Shown: positions 25,210 to 33,066 of the stretch, one piece after another
Numbering within the stretch: position 1 is the first letter of the stretch
Layout: every line of letters starts with the position of its first letter
From: Uliginosibacterium sp036017065
GTDB taxonomy: Bacteria; Pseudomonadota; Gammaproteobacteria; Burkholderiales; Rhodocyclaceae
Direction of reading: 5' to 3'
DNA length: 64,000 nucleotides
Assembly: GCF_036017065.1 (NCBI RefSeq)
Contig: NZ_JAYXHR010000001.1
Coordinates: 2,031,899-2,095,898, forward strand
The notes under the pieces: model-generated
The model's database searches: none
Told to the model about the DNA's origin: nothing
What the model saw: the letters and a program-made list of their open reading frames with translations, nothing else
Made by a program: the position numbers and the translations under genes

Positions 25210-26196
25210 TCACTTGCCGCCGGGATAGATGCGCTTCCAGTCCCGCTTCATGCTGACGACGGTCCAGCCGTCGGCATTCGCCTGGTCGAGCGCCTTGTCC
25301 AGCTTGCCGATGTGGGAGGTACGGTCGTAGGCGAATTCGCGCTCGGCGTCGTCGTGGTGGACGATCAGCGCCAGGCCGCCACCGGGCCGGCCGGCCACGG
25401 TCTGCAGCATCTGCTGGTCGCCGTCGGAGTTGCCGAAGGCCAGCATCGGCCAGCGGCCGATGTTGCGATATATGCCGATGGGCTTTCCGGGGCCGTCATC
25501 GACGAAATCGATCTTCGGCTCGCGCACCAGCGTGGGCTTGCCGTCGCGCAGCTCGAACTTGATGAGCTGGCTGGAGCCGACCACCTGCTCGGGCGGAATG
25601 CCGTACACCTTCTCCGACCAGGGGCGCATGAAGTCGATGGTGCCGCCGGACACGATGTAGGTCTTGAAGCCGTGGGCGCGCAGGTACTTCAGCAACTCCA
25701 GCTGCGGCTGGTAGACCAGTTCGGTATAGGGCTTGTTGAACTTCGGGTGGCGCGCACTGGCCAGCCAGTCGCGGATGGTCTTGTCGTACTCGCCCACCGT
25801 CATGCCGCTGTTGGCGGCCGCGAGCAGCTCCAGCGCTTCCTTTTTGTGCTGGGCGAGCGCGGCGAAGTCGTTGGCCTGCAGCGCCTTGAAGGCCGGGTTG
25901 TCCTTCCACTCCGGGTGCTGGGGCGCCGCCGCCTTCACCTGGTCCAGCATGAAGACGAACTGGAAGTACAGCGGCTGCTCCGACCACAGGGTGCCGTCGT
26001 TGTCGAAGACGGCGATGCGTTCCGCCGGCGGCACGTACTTCGGCGAGCCCTTGCGGGTCACGTCGGCGACGAACTTCGTGATGGCCTGCTTGCTCGCCCC
26101 CGCATTCCAGGACGGCAGGGGATCGGCCGCCTGCGCCATGCCGGGCAGCATGCACAGGGAGAGCAGCAGCATCCCGAACCGGCACAGACGCTTCAT
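25210..26196 (-). CDS. secreted HAD-family phosphatase
   Basis: A 328-residue exported HAD hydrolase. ATG 26196 begins a signal peptide (MKRLCRFGMLLLSLCMLPGM, cleavage after AQA). Motif I is V-F-D65-N-D67-G-T, motif II is the Ser of YIVSGGTIDFM, and motif IV is FGNSDGDQQM. The layout resembles SerB-like or phosphorylcholine-phosphatase-like periplasmic HAD enzymes. The ribosome site is supplied by a run of 9-bp repeats whose minus-strand unit is AGTGGGAGG. The gene lies between two sulfatase genes. A shared 45-bp operator block is centred about 145 bp upstream, after a terminator that separates it from the preceding sulfatase gene. Confidence 0.88.
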   Translation of the reverse strand: MKRLCRFGMLLLSLCMLPGMAQAADPLPSWNAGASKQAITKFVADVTRKGSPKYVPPAERIAVFDNDGTLWSEQPLYFQFVFMLDQVKAAAPQHPEWKDNPAFKALQANDFAALAQHKKEALELLAAANSGMTVGEYDKTIRDWLASARHPKFNKPYTELVYQPQLELLKYLRAHGFKTYIVSGGTIDFMRPWSEKVYGIPPEQVVGSSQLIKFELRDGKPTLVREPKIDFVDDGPGKPIGIYRNIGRWPMLAFGNSDGDQQMLQTVAGRPGGGLALIVHHDDAEREFAYDRTSHIGKLDKALDQANADGWTVVSMKRDWKRIYPGGK

Positions 26197-26197
26197 G

Positions 26198-26242
26198 CCT
26201 CCCACTCCTCCCACTCCTCCCGCTGCTCCCGTTCCTCCCATT
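26198..26242. repeat. five 9-bp tandem repeats over the HAD ribosome site
   Basis: Five contiguous 9-bp units occupy 26198-26242: CCTCCCACT twice, then CCTCCCGCT, GCTCCCGTT and CCTCCCATT. On the coding strand each gives a GGGAGG-type Shine-Dalgarno match, and the repeat array ends 1 bp before the ATG at 26196. Copy-number change would move or multiply ribosome sites without altering the frame. Confidence 0.75.
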
Positions 26243-26308
26243 GCTCGCCTCATGCCCCGACCCTCCAGTTTTGCCGTGCCGCGAGGGTGCGCTGAAGCGA
26301 AAGAAGCC

Positions 26309-26353
26309 GCATCGTCCTTTGGTGCCGAGCCCTTTGCACTTTGGTGCAAGCGC
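26309..26353. promoter_or_regulatory. operator block, copy b, upstream of HAD/sulfatase genes
   Basis: The perfect dyad TTGCAC-TTTG-GTGCAA lies at 26334-26349. A GTGC half-site at 26322-26325 would be centred 22 bp before it. The whole 45-bp block is 41/45 identical to 32200-32244. It stands after the terminator at 26371-26409 and before the HAD gene, where a promoter for that transcription unit is expected. Confidence 0.65.
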
Positions 26354-26370
26354 CACGGACGAGCGGAATG

Positions 26371-26409
26371 ACGAAGCCCGTCGCGACAGTGGTTCGCGAC
26401 GGGCTTCGT
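26371..26409 (-). terminator. long hairpin terminator after the 806-residue sulfatase gene
   Basis: ACGAAGCCCGTCGCGA and TCGCGACGGGCTTCGT form a perfect 16-bp stem with a 7-base loop. It lies 65 bp past the sulfatase stop at 26474. The stem is very stable but lacks a T-run. It separates that transcript from the operator and promoter region of the HAD gene. Confidence 0.65.
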
Positions 26410-26473
26410 TCAGCCTGCCGGGCGTCGCTGCGGAACCGGTCCGGTGAGCCAGGACTGGTTTCGCAGCAGCCTC

Positions 26474-28894
26474 TTACTTGTTCAGTTCGACGACCACTTC
26501 GCTGAGGGTGCCCTTGAACGTGAAGGGAGGGATGTAGTCGTAGGTCACGGGCGTGCCGGTGTCCGAGCCGATGTCCTGGTTCTCGGACAGCGAGTACTTG
26601 AACGGTGACGTCCTGTCGATCTTCCGCGAGGCGACGGTCTTGCCGTCGAGCAAGAGCTTGAGCGTGCCACCTTTGCCGAAGTCCTTTCCGCCCTCGTACG
26701 CAAACTCCATCCTGAGCACGCGCTCGCCGGCGGGCACGGACTCCTGGCTGGTCACCCCGTAGTTCTCGACATCGAGGAAGTTGTGCGCGGCCGCCAGCTT
26801 GCCGTCCTTGAGGTAGAAGGCCCAGCCCCCGGTATTGCCGCCCTGCGTGAAGATCACGCCGTTGGCATTGGCGTCCACCTTCACCCTGGCGGTCACCGAG
26901 AAAGACTTGTTCTTCAGGTCAGGCGCAGACGCCTCCGGCAGACCGGCCAGCGGGCCCGGGTACACATAGCGGGTGCGCCCCGCCGCCAGGTTGGGCTTGC
27001 CCGTGAACTCCGAGCTGAAGCGTTCGGCACCCCGCCAGTCCAGCGGCAAGGCCTTGTTGGCAGAGGCCTGCGCCCACCACAGGGACGTCAGCTCGGCCAG
27101 CTTTTCCGGGTTCTGTTTGGCGAGGTCCTTCGACTGGCTGAAGTCCTCGTTGAGGTTGTACAACTCCCACTTGGCGGTCAGCGGATCGAACTTGCCGCGC
27201 TCGGCCTGCCAGGGTTCGAAGGCCAGCGACGCTGCCCACCAGCCGTCCTTGTACATGCCACGGTTCACGAAGAGCTCGAAGTACTGGCTGGTACGCAGTT
27301 CGGGAGCCTTGGCGTCGTCGAATGCAGCCAGCATGCTGCGCCCCTGGATGGGGGTCTGCTCCGTGCCGTTCACGCTGCGCGGCTCCTCCACGCCTGCCGC
27401 GGCGAGGATGGTCGGTGCCACGTCGATGAGATGCGTGAATTGCGTCCTCAACTGTTCGCCCTTCTTGATGCGTGCGGGCCACTTCACGACCATCGGATTG
27501 CGCGTGCCGCCGAGGTGGCTGGCCACCTGCTTGGTCCACTGGAACGGGGTGTTCATGGCGTGCGCCCAGCCTGCAGGGAAATGGTTGAAGTGCCTTTCGG
27601 TGCCGATCTCGTCGATGCGACCCAGCATCTCCTTGTAGGTCATCTGGTAGGTATTGAAGAAGGCATTCTCGTTCAGCGTGCCGTCCATGCCACCTTCGGC
27701 CGAGGCACCGTTGTCACCCGCGATGTAGATGACCAGGGTGTTGTCGGCATCCGGCGTGGAGGCCACGTAGTCCAGCACGCGTCCCACCTCCTGGTCCACG
27801 TGGTAACCGTAGGCAGCGAACACTTCCATCATTCGCGAATAGAGCCGCTTCTGGCTGGCGTTCAGGGAGTTCCATGCAGGCAGACTGGCTGGACGCGGCG
27901 TCAGCACGGCGTTTTTGGGAATCACGCCCTTGGCTTTCTGGCGATCGAAGGTCTGCTGGCGGTAGACATCCCAGCCCTGGTCGAACTGACCCTTGAACTT
28001 GTCGATCAGCTCCTTGGGGGCCTGGTGCGGGGCATGCGTCGCAGCCGGCGCGTAGTACATGAACCAGGGCTTGTCGGGCTGGATTGCTGCGGTGGTCTTG
28101 AGCCAGTCGAGCGCACGGTCGGCGAGATCGACGCTCAGGTAATAGTCCTTGGCGGTCGGCGTTCCGAGCGGCGTCTGGTTCTGGTAGAGGTAGGGACGCA
28201 ACTGATTGGTGTCACCCGCCATGAACCCGTAGAAGAAGTCGAATCCCAGTCCGTTCGGCCAGTGGTCGAAGGGGCCCATGGGGCTCGTCTCGTAGATGGG
28301 GGTGTTGTGGTTCTTGCCGACCCAGGCGGTGATGTAGCCGTTCTGCCTGAGCATCTCGGCCACGGTCGCGGTGTCTTTCGGAATGATGCCGGTATAGCCG
28401 TCGTAGCCGGTCGCAACCTCGGTGATGTTGCCGGTGCCTGCCACGTGATGGTTGCGGCCGGTGAGCAAGGCGGCACGCGAGGGCGAGCACACCGCGGTGG
28501 TGTGGAAGCGGTTGAAGAACAGCCCGTCCCTGGCGAGTTGATCCAGCTTCGGAGAAGGCACACCGCCACCAGCCACCGAGAACTGGCCGAAGCCTGCGTC
28601 GTCGAGCAGGATCAGCAACACGTTGGGCGCTCCGGCGGGAGCCTTTCGCGGCACCGGAAACTGCGCCGGATCGGAATCGAGGTAGGAGGTGCCGACGTTG
28701 CCCTGGTACTTCTGTTCGGCGTACGGCAATACAGCCTGGCCGCGTGGCGGCGGCGTGACGCTCTGCGCCGAGACGGAACACACCGGCAGGACCAACGCTG
28801 CCAGGGCCAGCAAGCGCCTGTTGAGCAAATGCAGTTTCGTGCGCCATGCGCCCGAGGCGCTCGTGAGCGATCCGGTGGTAGTACCTGGTGACAT
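26474..28894 (-). CDS. secreted arylsulfatase, Cys-type (CSPSR), long form
   Basis: A 806-residue exported sulfatase. ATG 28894 has AGGAG 7 bp upstream; the upstream ATG at 28933 lacks one. A signal segment covers about 20-44. Metal ligands D98-D99 are in LILLDDAGFGQF and the catalytic Cys is C136 in AVCSPSRAALLTG, the canonical CxPxR signature for formylglycine formation. The later metal pair lies in IAGDNGASAEGG. Beyond the catalytic domain (to about 600) is a C-terminal lectin-like beta-sandwich (about 620-806) with NGVIFTQGGNTGGWAFYLKDG. This is the usual plan of roughly 800-residue bacterial arylsulfatases. It follows the DUF1254 gene by about 60 bp. Confidence 0.93.
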   Translation of the reverse strand: MSPGTTTGSLTSASGAWRTKLHLLNRRLLALAALVLPVCSVSAQSVTPPPRGQAVLPYAEQKYQGNVGTSYLDSDPAQFPVPRKAPAGAPNVLLILLDDAGFGQFSVAGGGVPSPKLDQLARDGLFFNRFHTTAVCSPSRAALLTGRNHHVAGTGNITEVATGYDGYTGIIPKDTATVAEMLRQNGYITAWVGKNHNTPIYETSPMGPFDHWPNGLGFDFFYGFMAGDTNQLRPYLYQNQTPLGTPTAKDYYLSVDLADRALDWLKTTAAIQPDKPWFMYYAPAATHAPHQAPKELIDKFKGQFDQGWDVYRQQTFDRQKAKGVIPKNAVLTPRPASLPAWNSLNASQKRLYSRMMEVFAAYGYHVDQEVGRVLDYVASTPDADNTLVIYIAGDNGASAEGGMDGTLNENAFFNTYQMTYKEMLGRIDEIGTERHFNHFPAGWAHAMNTPFQWTKQVASHLGGTRNPMVVKWPARIKKGEQLRTQFTHLIDVAPTILAAAGVEEPRSVNGTEQTPIQGRSMLAAFDDAKAPELRTSQYFELFVNRGMYKDGWWAASLAFEPWQAERGKFDPLTAKWELYNLNEDFSQSKDLAKQNPEKLAELTSLWWAQASANKALPLDWRGAERFSSEFTGKPNLAAGRTRYVYPGPLAGLPEASAPDLKNKSFSVTARVKVDANANGVIFTQGGNTGGWAFYLKDGKLAAAHNFLDVENYGVTSQESVPAGERVLRMEFAYEGGKDFGKGGTLKLLLDGKTVASRKIDRTSPFKYSLSENQDIGSDTGTPVTYDYIPPFTFKGTLSEVVVELNK

Positions 28895-28956
28895 TTCCTG
28901 ACTCCTGTGCGGGTTTCGATCCATCTGTTGCATGCGTGCTGTCGCCGTGTCGCGCG

Positions 28957-30435
28957 TCAGCCCACGAGCTCGAAATCGGCGAGCTTGAAGCTCTTGTTGT
29001 TCATGGCATCCGTCGGGCCGTAGAAGCGCATGGCCGGCATCGGGCGCTTGCCGGAGGTCGGTATCCAGTTGTTCTCCAGCCCGGCCGGCGCCTTGGGACC
29101 GACGTAGAGGGTCACGCCGCCATCCGCGTTCTTCTTCATCTTGTCGACGTCGTAGGAGGACAGCGTGGTGCGGTTGCTGTCGCTGTAGATGAAGCCCATG
29201 GTCATGCGGTCATAGACGGTCAAGGCCCAGAACTGCTTGACGGGCATGTTCGCCGGCACGTCGAGCCTGTAGGTCTTGCCCGCCTCCAGCAGTTTTCCGT
29301 CCTTGTCGGCCAGCGCCATCATGTACTGCGTGGCCGGCGTGTCGCTGAGCACCTTGGGCATGTAGGTGCACCAGAAGTACTCGGCGGCGCGCTCGGTGAT
29401 GTCGATGGCGTTGTCGTAGACGAAGGTGAACCTGCGGTTCGCGTCGGTCTGCAGCAGGGAGACGTAGTGGCGGTCCGGCCAGTAGACGCGCTTGACCATC
29501 TCTGTGTCGAACCACCAGTGCATGTAGTACCAGGCATCGACGACCGCCTGGCGCATGGCGCGCTTCGCGGTCTCGTCGGGCGCGAACGGCTTGCCCTTCT
29601 CGATGCCGATGGACTTGAGCATGCCCATCATGACCTTGTCCTGCTTCCGGACAGGCTCCACGCTCATGATGGCGTGCATGTCCTGGAAGTGGCGCTCGTC
29701 GTAGAAGGGCAAGGTCGGATAGCGCTGGTCGGAAGGGTCCACGAACTTCTGCTTCGGCGGGATCTTCGCTTCCGACAGGTAGTACATGCGCAACTTCTGC
29801 GCATAGTGGAAGGCATCCTCGATGGACTTTCCCTGCGCTCGCACGGAGCGGAAGGCAAGTGCGATGCGGAAGCTCGGCGACGCGACGTGCAGGTATCCGG
29901 CCGGGACCTTTCCCTTGAAGCCCGGTGGTGTGAACAGGTACTTGCCGCCCTTGCCCTTGTCGAGACCGGCTGGCCCGACGTCGGCAATCGTGAGTTGCCA
30001 GGCATCGACGACCTGTCCGTACAGGCTGCCGTCAGCGCCCGCGGGAGGAACCTCCAGCACCACCGGCCCTTTGCGCAAGTCGGTGTACGCGCCGATGTAG
30101 GGCGTGGAGCTGTTGGCCGTGATGGCCTCCAGCTTCGGCGTGGCCGTCTGCGAGTAGGTGATGATGTCGTTGTCCTTCATTCCCAGGTCGTCGAACGCCG
30201 CACGGCGGAAGCTGTAGATGGCGATGGCCGGCATGTTCCACAGCACGGCCTCGAACGCGCGCTGGTACTTGATCTGGTAGTCGAAGTCCTTGATGGACGG
30301 GGCCGCGCCAGCAGGAGGCCGGCCCCCCAAAGGCTCTCCACCGGCCTGCGCAAACGCCGGGCCGGACCCCAGCAGGCCAAGCAGTGGTGTTCCAGCCACT
30401 GCGCTGGCGGCCGCGATGAATGTCCTGCGTTTCAT
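28957..30435 (-). CDS. DUF1254/DUF1214 secreted protein (copy C), Tat-like signal
   Basis: A 492-residue exported protein. The signal peptide begins MKRRTFIAAASAVAG, a twin-arginine pattern that suggests Tat export, unlike the Sec-type signals of copies A and B. The DUF1254 part starts FEAVLWNMPAIAIYSFRRAA. The DUF1214 part contains LDVPANMPVKQFWALTVYDR, YVGPKAPAGLENNWIPTSG and the ending RFYGPTDAMNNKSFKLADFE. ATG 30435 lies 4 bp after the stop of the upstream sulfatase gene, whose last codons provide GGAG, so the two are co-translated. A cofactor-bearing role is possible given the Tat-like signal, but no cofactor site was recognised. Confidence 0.92.
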   Translation of the reverse strand: MKRRTFIAAASAVAGTPLLGLLGSGPAFAQAGGEPLGGRPPAGAAPSIKDFDYQIKYQRAFEAVLWNMPAIAIYSFRRAAFDDLGMKDNDIITYSQTATPKLEAITANSSTPYIGAYTDLRKGPVVLEVPPAGADGSLYGQVVDAWQLTIADVGPAGLDKGKGGKYLFTPPGFKGKVPAGYLHVASPSFRIALAFRSVRAQGKSIEDAFHYAQKLRMYYLSEAKIPPKQKFVDPSDQRYPTLPFYDERHFQDMHAIMSVEPVRKQDKVMMGMLKSIGIEKGKPFAPDETAKRAMRQAVVDAWYYMHWWFDTEMVKRVYWPDRHYVSLLQTDANRRFTFVYDNAIDITERAAEYFWCTYMPKVLSDTPATQYMMALADKDGKLLEAGKTYRLDVPANMPVKQFWALTVYDRMTMGFIYSDSNRTTLSSYDVDKMKKNADGGVTLYVGPKAPAGLENNWIPTSGKRPMPAMRFYGPTDAMNNKSFKLADFELVG

Positions 30436-30439
30436 GAGC

Positions 30440-31972
30440 TCAGTTCTCCATGGACGCCATGCCGATGCCGGCAGCGCCTTTCTGTGACGGCGGGTAGTCC
30501 TTCATGCTCTTCTCGAAGGCTTCGAGATGCGGCGCGATGATCGGAATGATCCAGCTGCGCTGCTGTTGCCAGCGGAAGTGGTCGCCGGCCTCGGGTGAGC
30601 GTTCGTAGGGATCGAGCTTGATGTCGATCACCAGGCCACCAGGGATCGGCTTGGCGGCCTCCATCCACTTGTCCTTGACGGCGGTGTGGATCTTCCAGTG
30701 GCCGACGCGTACCGCGTTCAGGTTGGTCTCGGCGAAGTAGAAGAACTCCTGCCGCTTCGACTTGCCATCGGCCCTGGTCAGCATGTCGAGCTGGTTGTAG
30801 CCGTCGAGGTGGTTCCTGAAGGTCTTTCCGCCGACGTTGAGGCCCTTCAGCAACTGGGCCTTCACGTCCGGTTTGCCCACCGCAGCCATCAGGGTCGGCA
30901 GCCAGTCTTCGGACGTCATGAACTCACCCGTCCAGGTGTCGGGCTTGATGTGGTCCGGCCAGCGGACGAGCATCGGCACGCGGAAGCCGCCATCCCAGGT
31001 GAGTCCTTTCTCGCCGCGGAACGACGCGGCACCGCCGTCCGGCCAGTGCGAGAGGTTCACCCCGTTGTCGGAGGTAAACAGCACGATGGTGTTCTTGCTC
31101 AGGCCCTCCTGGTCGATGGTGTTCAGCAGCTTTCCCACCAGCGAGTCGAGCTGCAGCAGGGCGTCCGCGTACTCGGTGTGGCCGCTCTTGCCCAGCCACT
31201 GGTTGCTGACGTGGATCTTCTGGTGCATCCGCGACGGGGTGAACCACAGGAAGAAGGGCTTGTTGGCCGCCTTCTGCTTCCTGACCCAGTCGATCGACTT
31301 GTCGGTGAAGGTGTCGTCGATGGTCTTCATGCGCTCGATGGTGAGCGGCCCTTCGTCGGTGATCTTCTGCCTGCCGACGCGGCCCCAGCGCGGCTCGTCC
31401 GTGGCGTCATCCGTGCCGGTGGCGACAGCATGGATAACGTTGCGGGGAATGCCGGGAAACTTCGGGTCCTTCGGGAAGTTGGTCATCTCGGCTACCTCCA
31501 TGATGTTCAGGTGGTAGAGAAAGCCGAAGAACTCGTCGAAGCCGTGCACGGTCGGCAGGTACTCGTTGCGGTCACCGATGTGCGACTTGCCGAACATCCC
31601 CGTCGCGTACCCCTCCGCCTTGAGCAGCTGGGCCAGGGTGACGTCGCTGTCCTGTATGCCGACCCTGGCGCCGGGCTGCCCGACCGCCGTCAGGCCGGTG
31701 CGCACGGGGTACTGCCCGGTGATGAATGCCGCGCGCCCTGCCGTGCAACTGGGCTGCGCGTAGTAGTCGGAGATCATCAGCCCTTCCTTGGCGAGACGAT
31801 CGATGTTGGGTGTGGTGACGGCACCAAGGCCGCGGTTGTAGGCCGACAGGTCCATGGGCGCCATGTCGTCGACCATGATGACCACGATGTTGGGTTTGTC
31901 TGCGGCCCGCGCCGGGCCCAGGGCGGCCATGCACAGGCAGAGACCCAGCAGGACATTTCTCAGGATGAGCAT
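30440..31972 (-). CDS. secreted sulfatase, Cys-type (CTAGR)
   Basis: A 510-residue exported sulfatase, first gene of the accessory cluster. ATG 31972 follows AAGG at 7 bp and opens the signal peptide MLILRNVLLGLCLCMAALGP; the ATG at 32014 would place an unsuitable leader in front. Metal ligands D35-D36 are in VIMVDDMAPMD, catalytic C76 in PSCTAGRAAFITG and the later pair in FTSDNGVN. It is a close paralogue of the 23472-25100 enzyme, again with a CxAxR site. Its 3' end is 4 bp from the DUF1254 copy C gene. The operator block copy c is centred about 260 bp upstream. Confidence 0.92.
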   Translation of the reverse strand: MLILRNVLLGLCLCMAALGPARAADKPNIVVIMVDDMAPMDLSAYNRGLGAVTTPNIDRLAKEGLMISDYYAQPSCTAGRAAFITGQYPVRTGLTAVGQPGARVGIQDSDVTLAQLLKAEGYATGMFGKSHIGDRNEYLPTVHGFDEFFGFLYHLNIMEVAEMTNFPKDPKFPGIPRNVIHAVATGTDDATDEPRWGRVGRQKITDEGPLTIERMKTIDDTFTDKSIDWVRKQKAANKPFFLWFTPSRMHQKIHVSNQWLGKSGHTEYADALLQLDSLVGKLLNTIDQEGLSKNTIVLFTSDNGVNLSHWPDGGAASFRGEKGLTWDGGFRVPMLVRWPDHIKPDTWTGEFMTSEDWLPTLMAAVGKPDVKAQLLKGLNVGGKTFRNHLDGYNQLDMLTRADGKSKRQEFFYFAETNLNAVRVGHWKIHTAVKDKWMEAAKPIPGGLVIDIKLDPYERSPEAGDHFRWQQQRSWIIPIIAPHLEAFEKSMKDYPPSQKGAAGIGMASMEN

Positions 31973-32391
31973 GATGAAACCTTGTGGTGGCTGGAAGGCA
32001 GAGGTCGCCTTCATCGCTGGATCGGGAGGCGTGCCGGAAAGCCGGCGATGCGCAAGGCGCGCAGCCGCGGAACGGGGCTGGCGAAGCGCATGGTCGGAGC
32101 GAAGCTGGCGTTGGCGTTCATGGCGTGTCCCGGCGCGTTGCCGTACCAGGAGGTGGTACGGGGATGCAGCGGGAGAATCGCGCCATCAGGCGTGCGAGCG
32201 CATCGTCCTTTGGTGCTGAGCCGCTTGCACTTTGGTGCAAGGGCGCGGGGGCGGGAGACGTCCGGGACACGGCCGGACGCTTGCGGTGGCGGCCCGTCGC
32301 GGCGCCCGGGCGGCGCGCGAGGCCAGCGTTGCGGCGGGGCCGGCACCACCGTGTGGCGCCGGCCGGGGAGGCCTGCCCGGTAGACCTACTC
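31973..32391. other. intergenic region ahead of the sulfatase cluster
   Basis: About 420 bp between the FixJ-like regulator and the first sulfatase gene. It holds operator block copy c (32200-32244), about 260 bp before the sulfatase start. Small open frames here have no ribosome sites and no recognisable products. No promoter could be assigned with confidence, and a search for a sigma-54 GG-N10-GC element found none at correct spacing. Confidence 0.5.
32200..32244. promoter_or_regulatory. operator block, copy c, upstream of sulfatase gene
   Basis: The perfect dyad TTGCAC-TTTG-GTGCAA lies at 32225-32240. A GTGC half-site at 32213-32216 is offset by exactly 22 bp. The block is 41/45 identical to the one at 26309-26353, far more than the short core, which suggests a shared regulatory unit or a duplicated promoter region. 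Confidence 0.65.
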
Positions 32392-33066
32392 CTACTGGTA
32401 GTAGTCCGGCCTGCCCAGGCGCTCGGCCATGCGGACCAGGTCGGGCAGCGTGTGCGCCCCCATCTTGTCCATGACCTGCGCGCGATGGGCCTTGACGGTG
32501 CGCTCGGCCATGTCGAGCGCTTCGGCGATGTCCCGATTCAGGACACCTTCCACCACCATGCGCATGACGTCGCGCTCGCGATCGCTGAGCTGGGCGTAGC
32601 GGGCCTGCAGTTGCAGCCAGGACTGGCGCCGGCTACGCAGCTCGCTGTCGCGCACCAGGGCGGCCTCGATGACGCCGGTCAGCACGCTGCCTTCCACCGG
32701 TTTGGCGAGGAAGTCGAACGCGCCGGCCTTCATCGCAGTGGCGGTCGAGGGCACATCGCTCATACCCGACAGGAAGACCACCGGCGGCGGGTCCTGCCAG
32801 TGGGACAGCGCACGCTGCAGCTCCAGCCCGCTGGCGTCGGGAAGGTCCATGTCCAGCAGGAAGCAGCCCGGCGTCTGCTGTGCGTCCAGCAGCACCTCTG
32901 CAACCGAGGCGTAGGTGCTTACCTCGAAGCCGGCGCTGCGCAGCAGGCGCTGGATGGCGGTGCGGAACGAAGGGTCGTCGTCGACGACCCGCACCACGAC
33001 CCGCGCTGGCTTGCCGGCGTTCGCGGCGGGAACGGCTGCATCGATGGTCGGGGCGGTCTGGTTCAT
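32392..33066 (-). CDS. FixJ/LuxR-family response regulator
   Basis: A 224-residue regulator. The receiver domain (about 22-135) has the acidic pair at D29-D31, phospho-acceptor D72 in LLDMDLPDASG and K122 in LAKPVEG. A LuxR-type helix-turn-helix covers about 157-214 (LSDRERDVMRMVVEG, RDIAEALDMAERTVKAHRAQ). ATG 33066 overlaps the kinase stop as ATGA and has GAGGAGG 7 bp upstream, so it is translationally coupled to the histidine kinase. It is the only DNA-binding regulator next to the sulfatase cluster, so it is a candidate for the dyad operators, although no binding data exist. Confidence 0.92.
   Translation of the reverse strand: MNQTAPTIDAAVPAANAGKPARVVVRVVDDDPSFRTAIQRLLRSAGFEVSTYASVAEVLLDAQQTPGCFLLDMDLPDASGLELQRALSHWQDPPPVVFLSGMSDVPSTATAMKAGAFDFLAKPVEGSVLTGVIEAALVRDSELRSRRQSWLQLQARYAQLSDRERDVMRMVVEGVLNRDIAEALDMAERTVKAHRAQVMDKMGAHTLPDLVRMAERLGRPDYYQ

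Noticed and set aside
30686..32383. A 565-codon frame opposite the first sulfatase
   Set aside because: It is antisense to a complete sulfatase with an intact catalytic motif and has no domain of its own.
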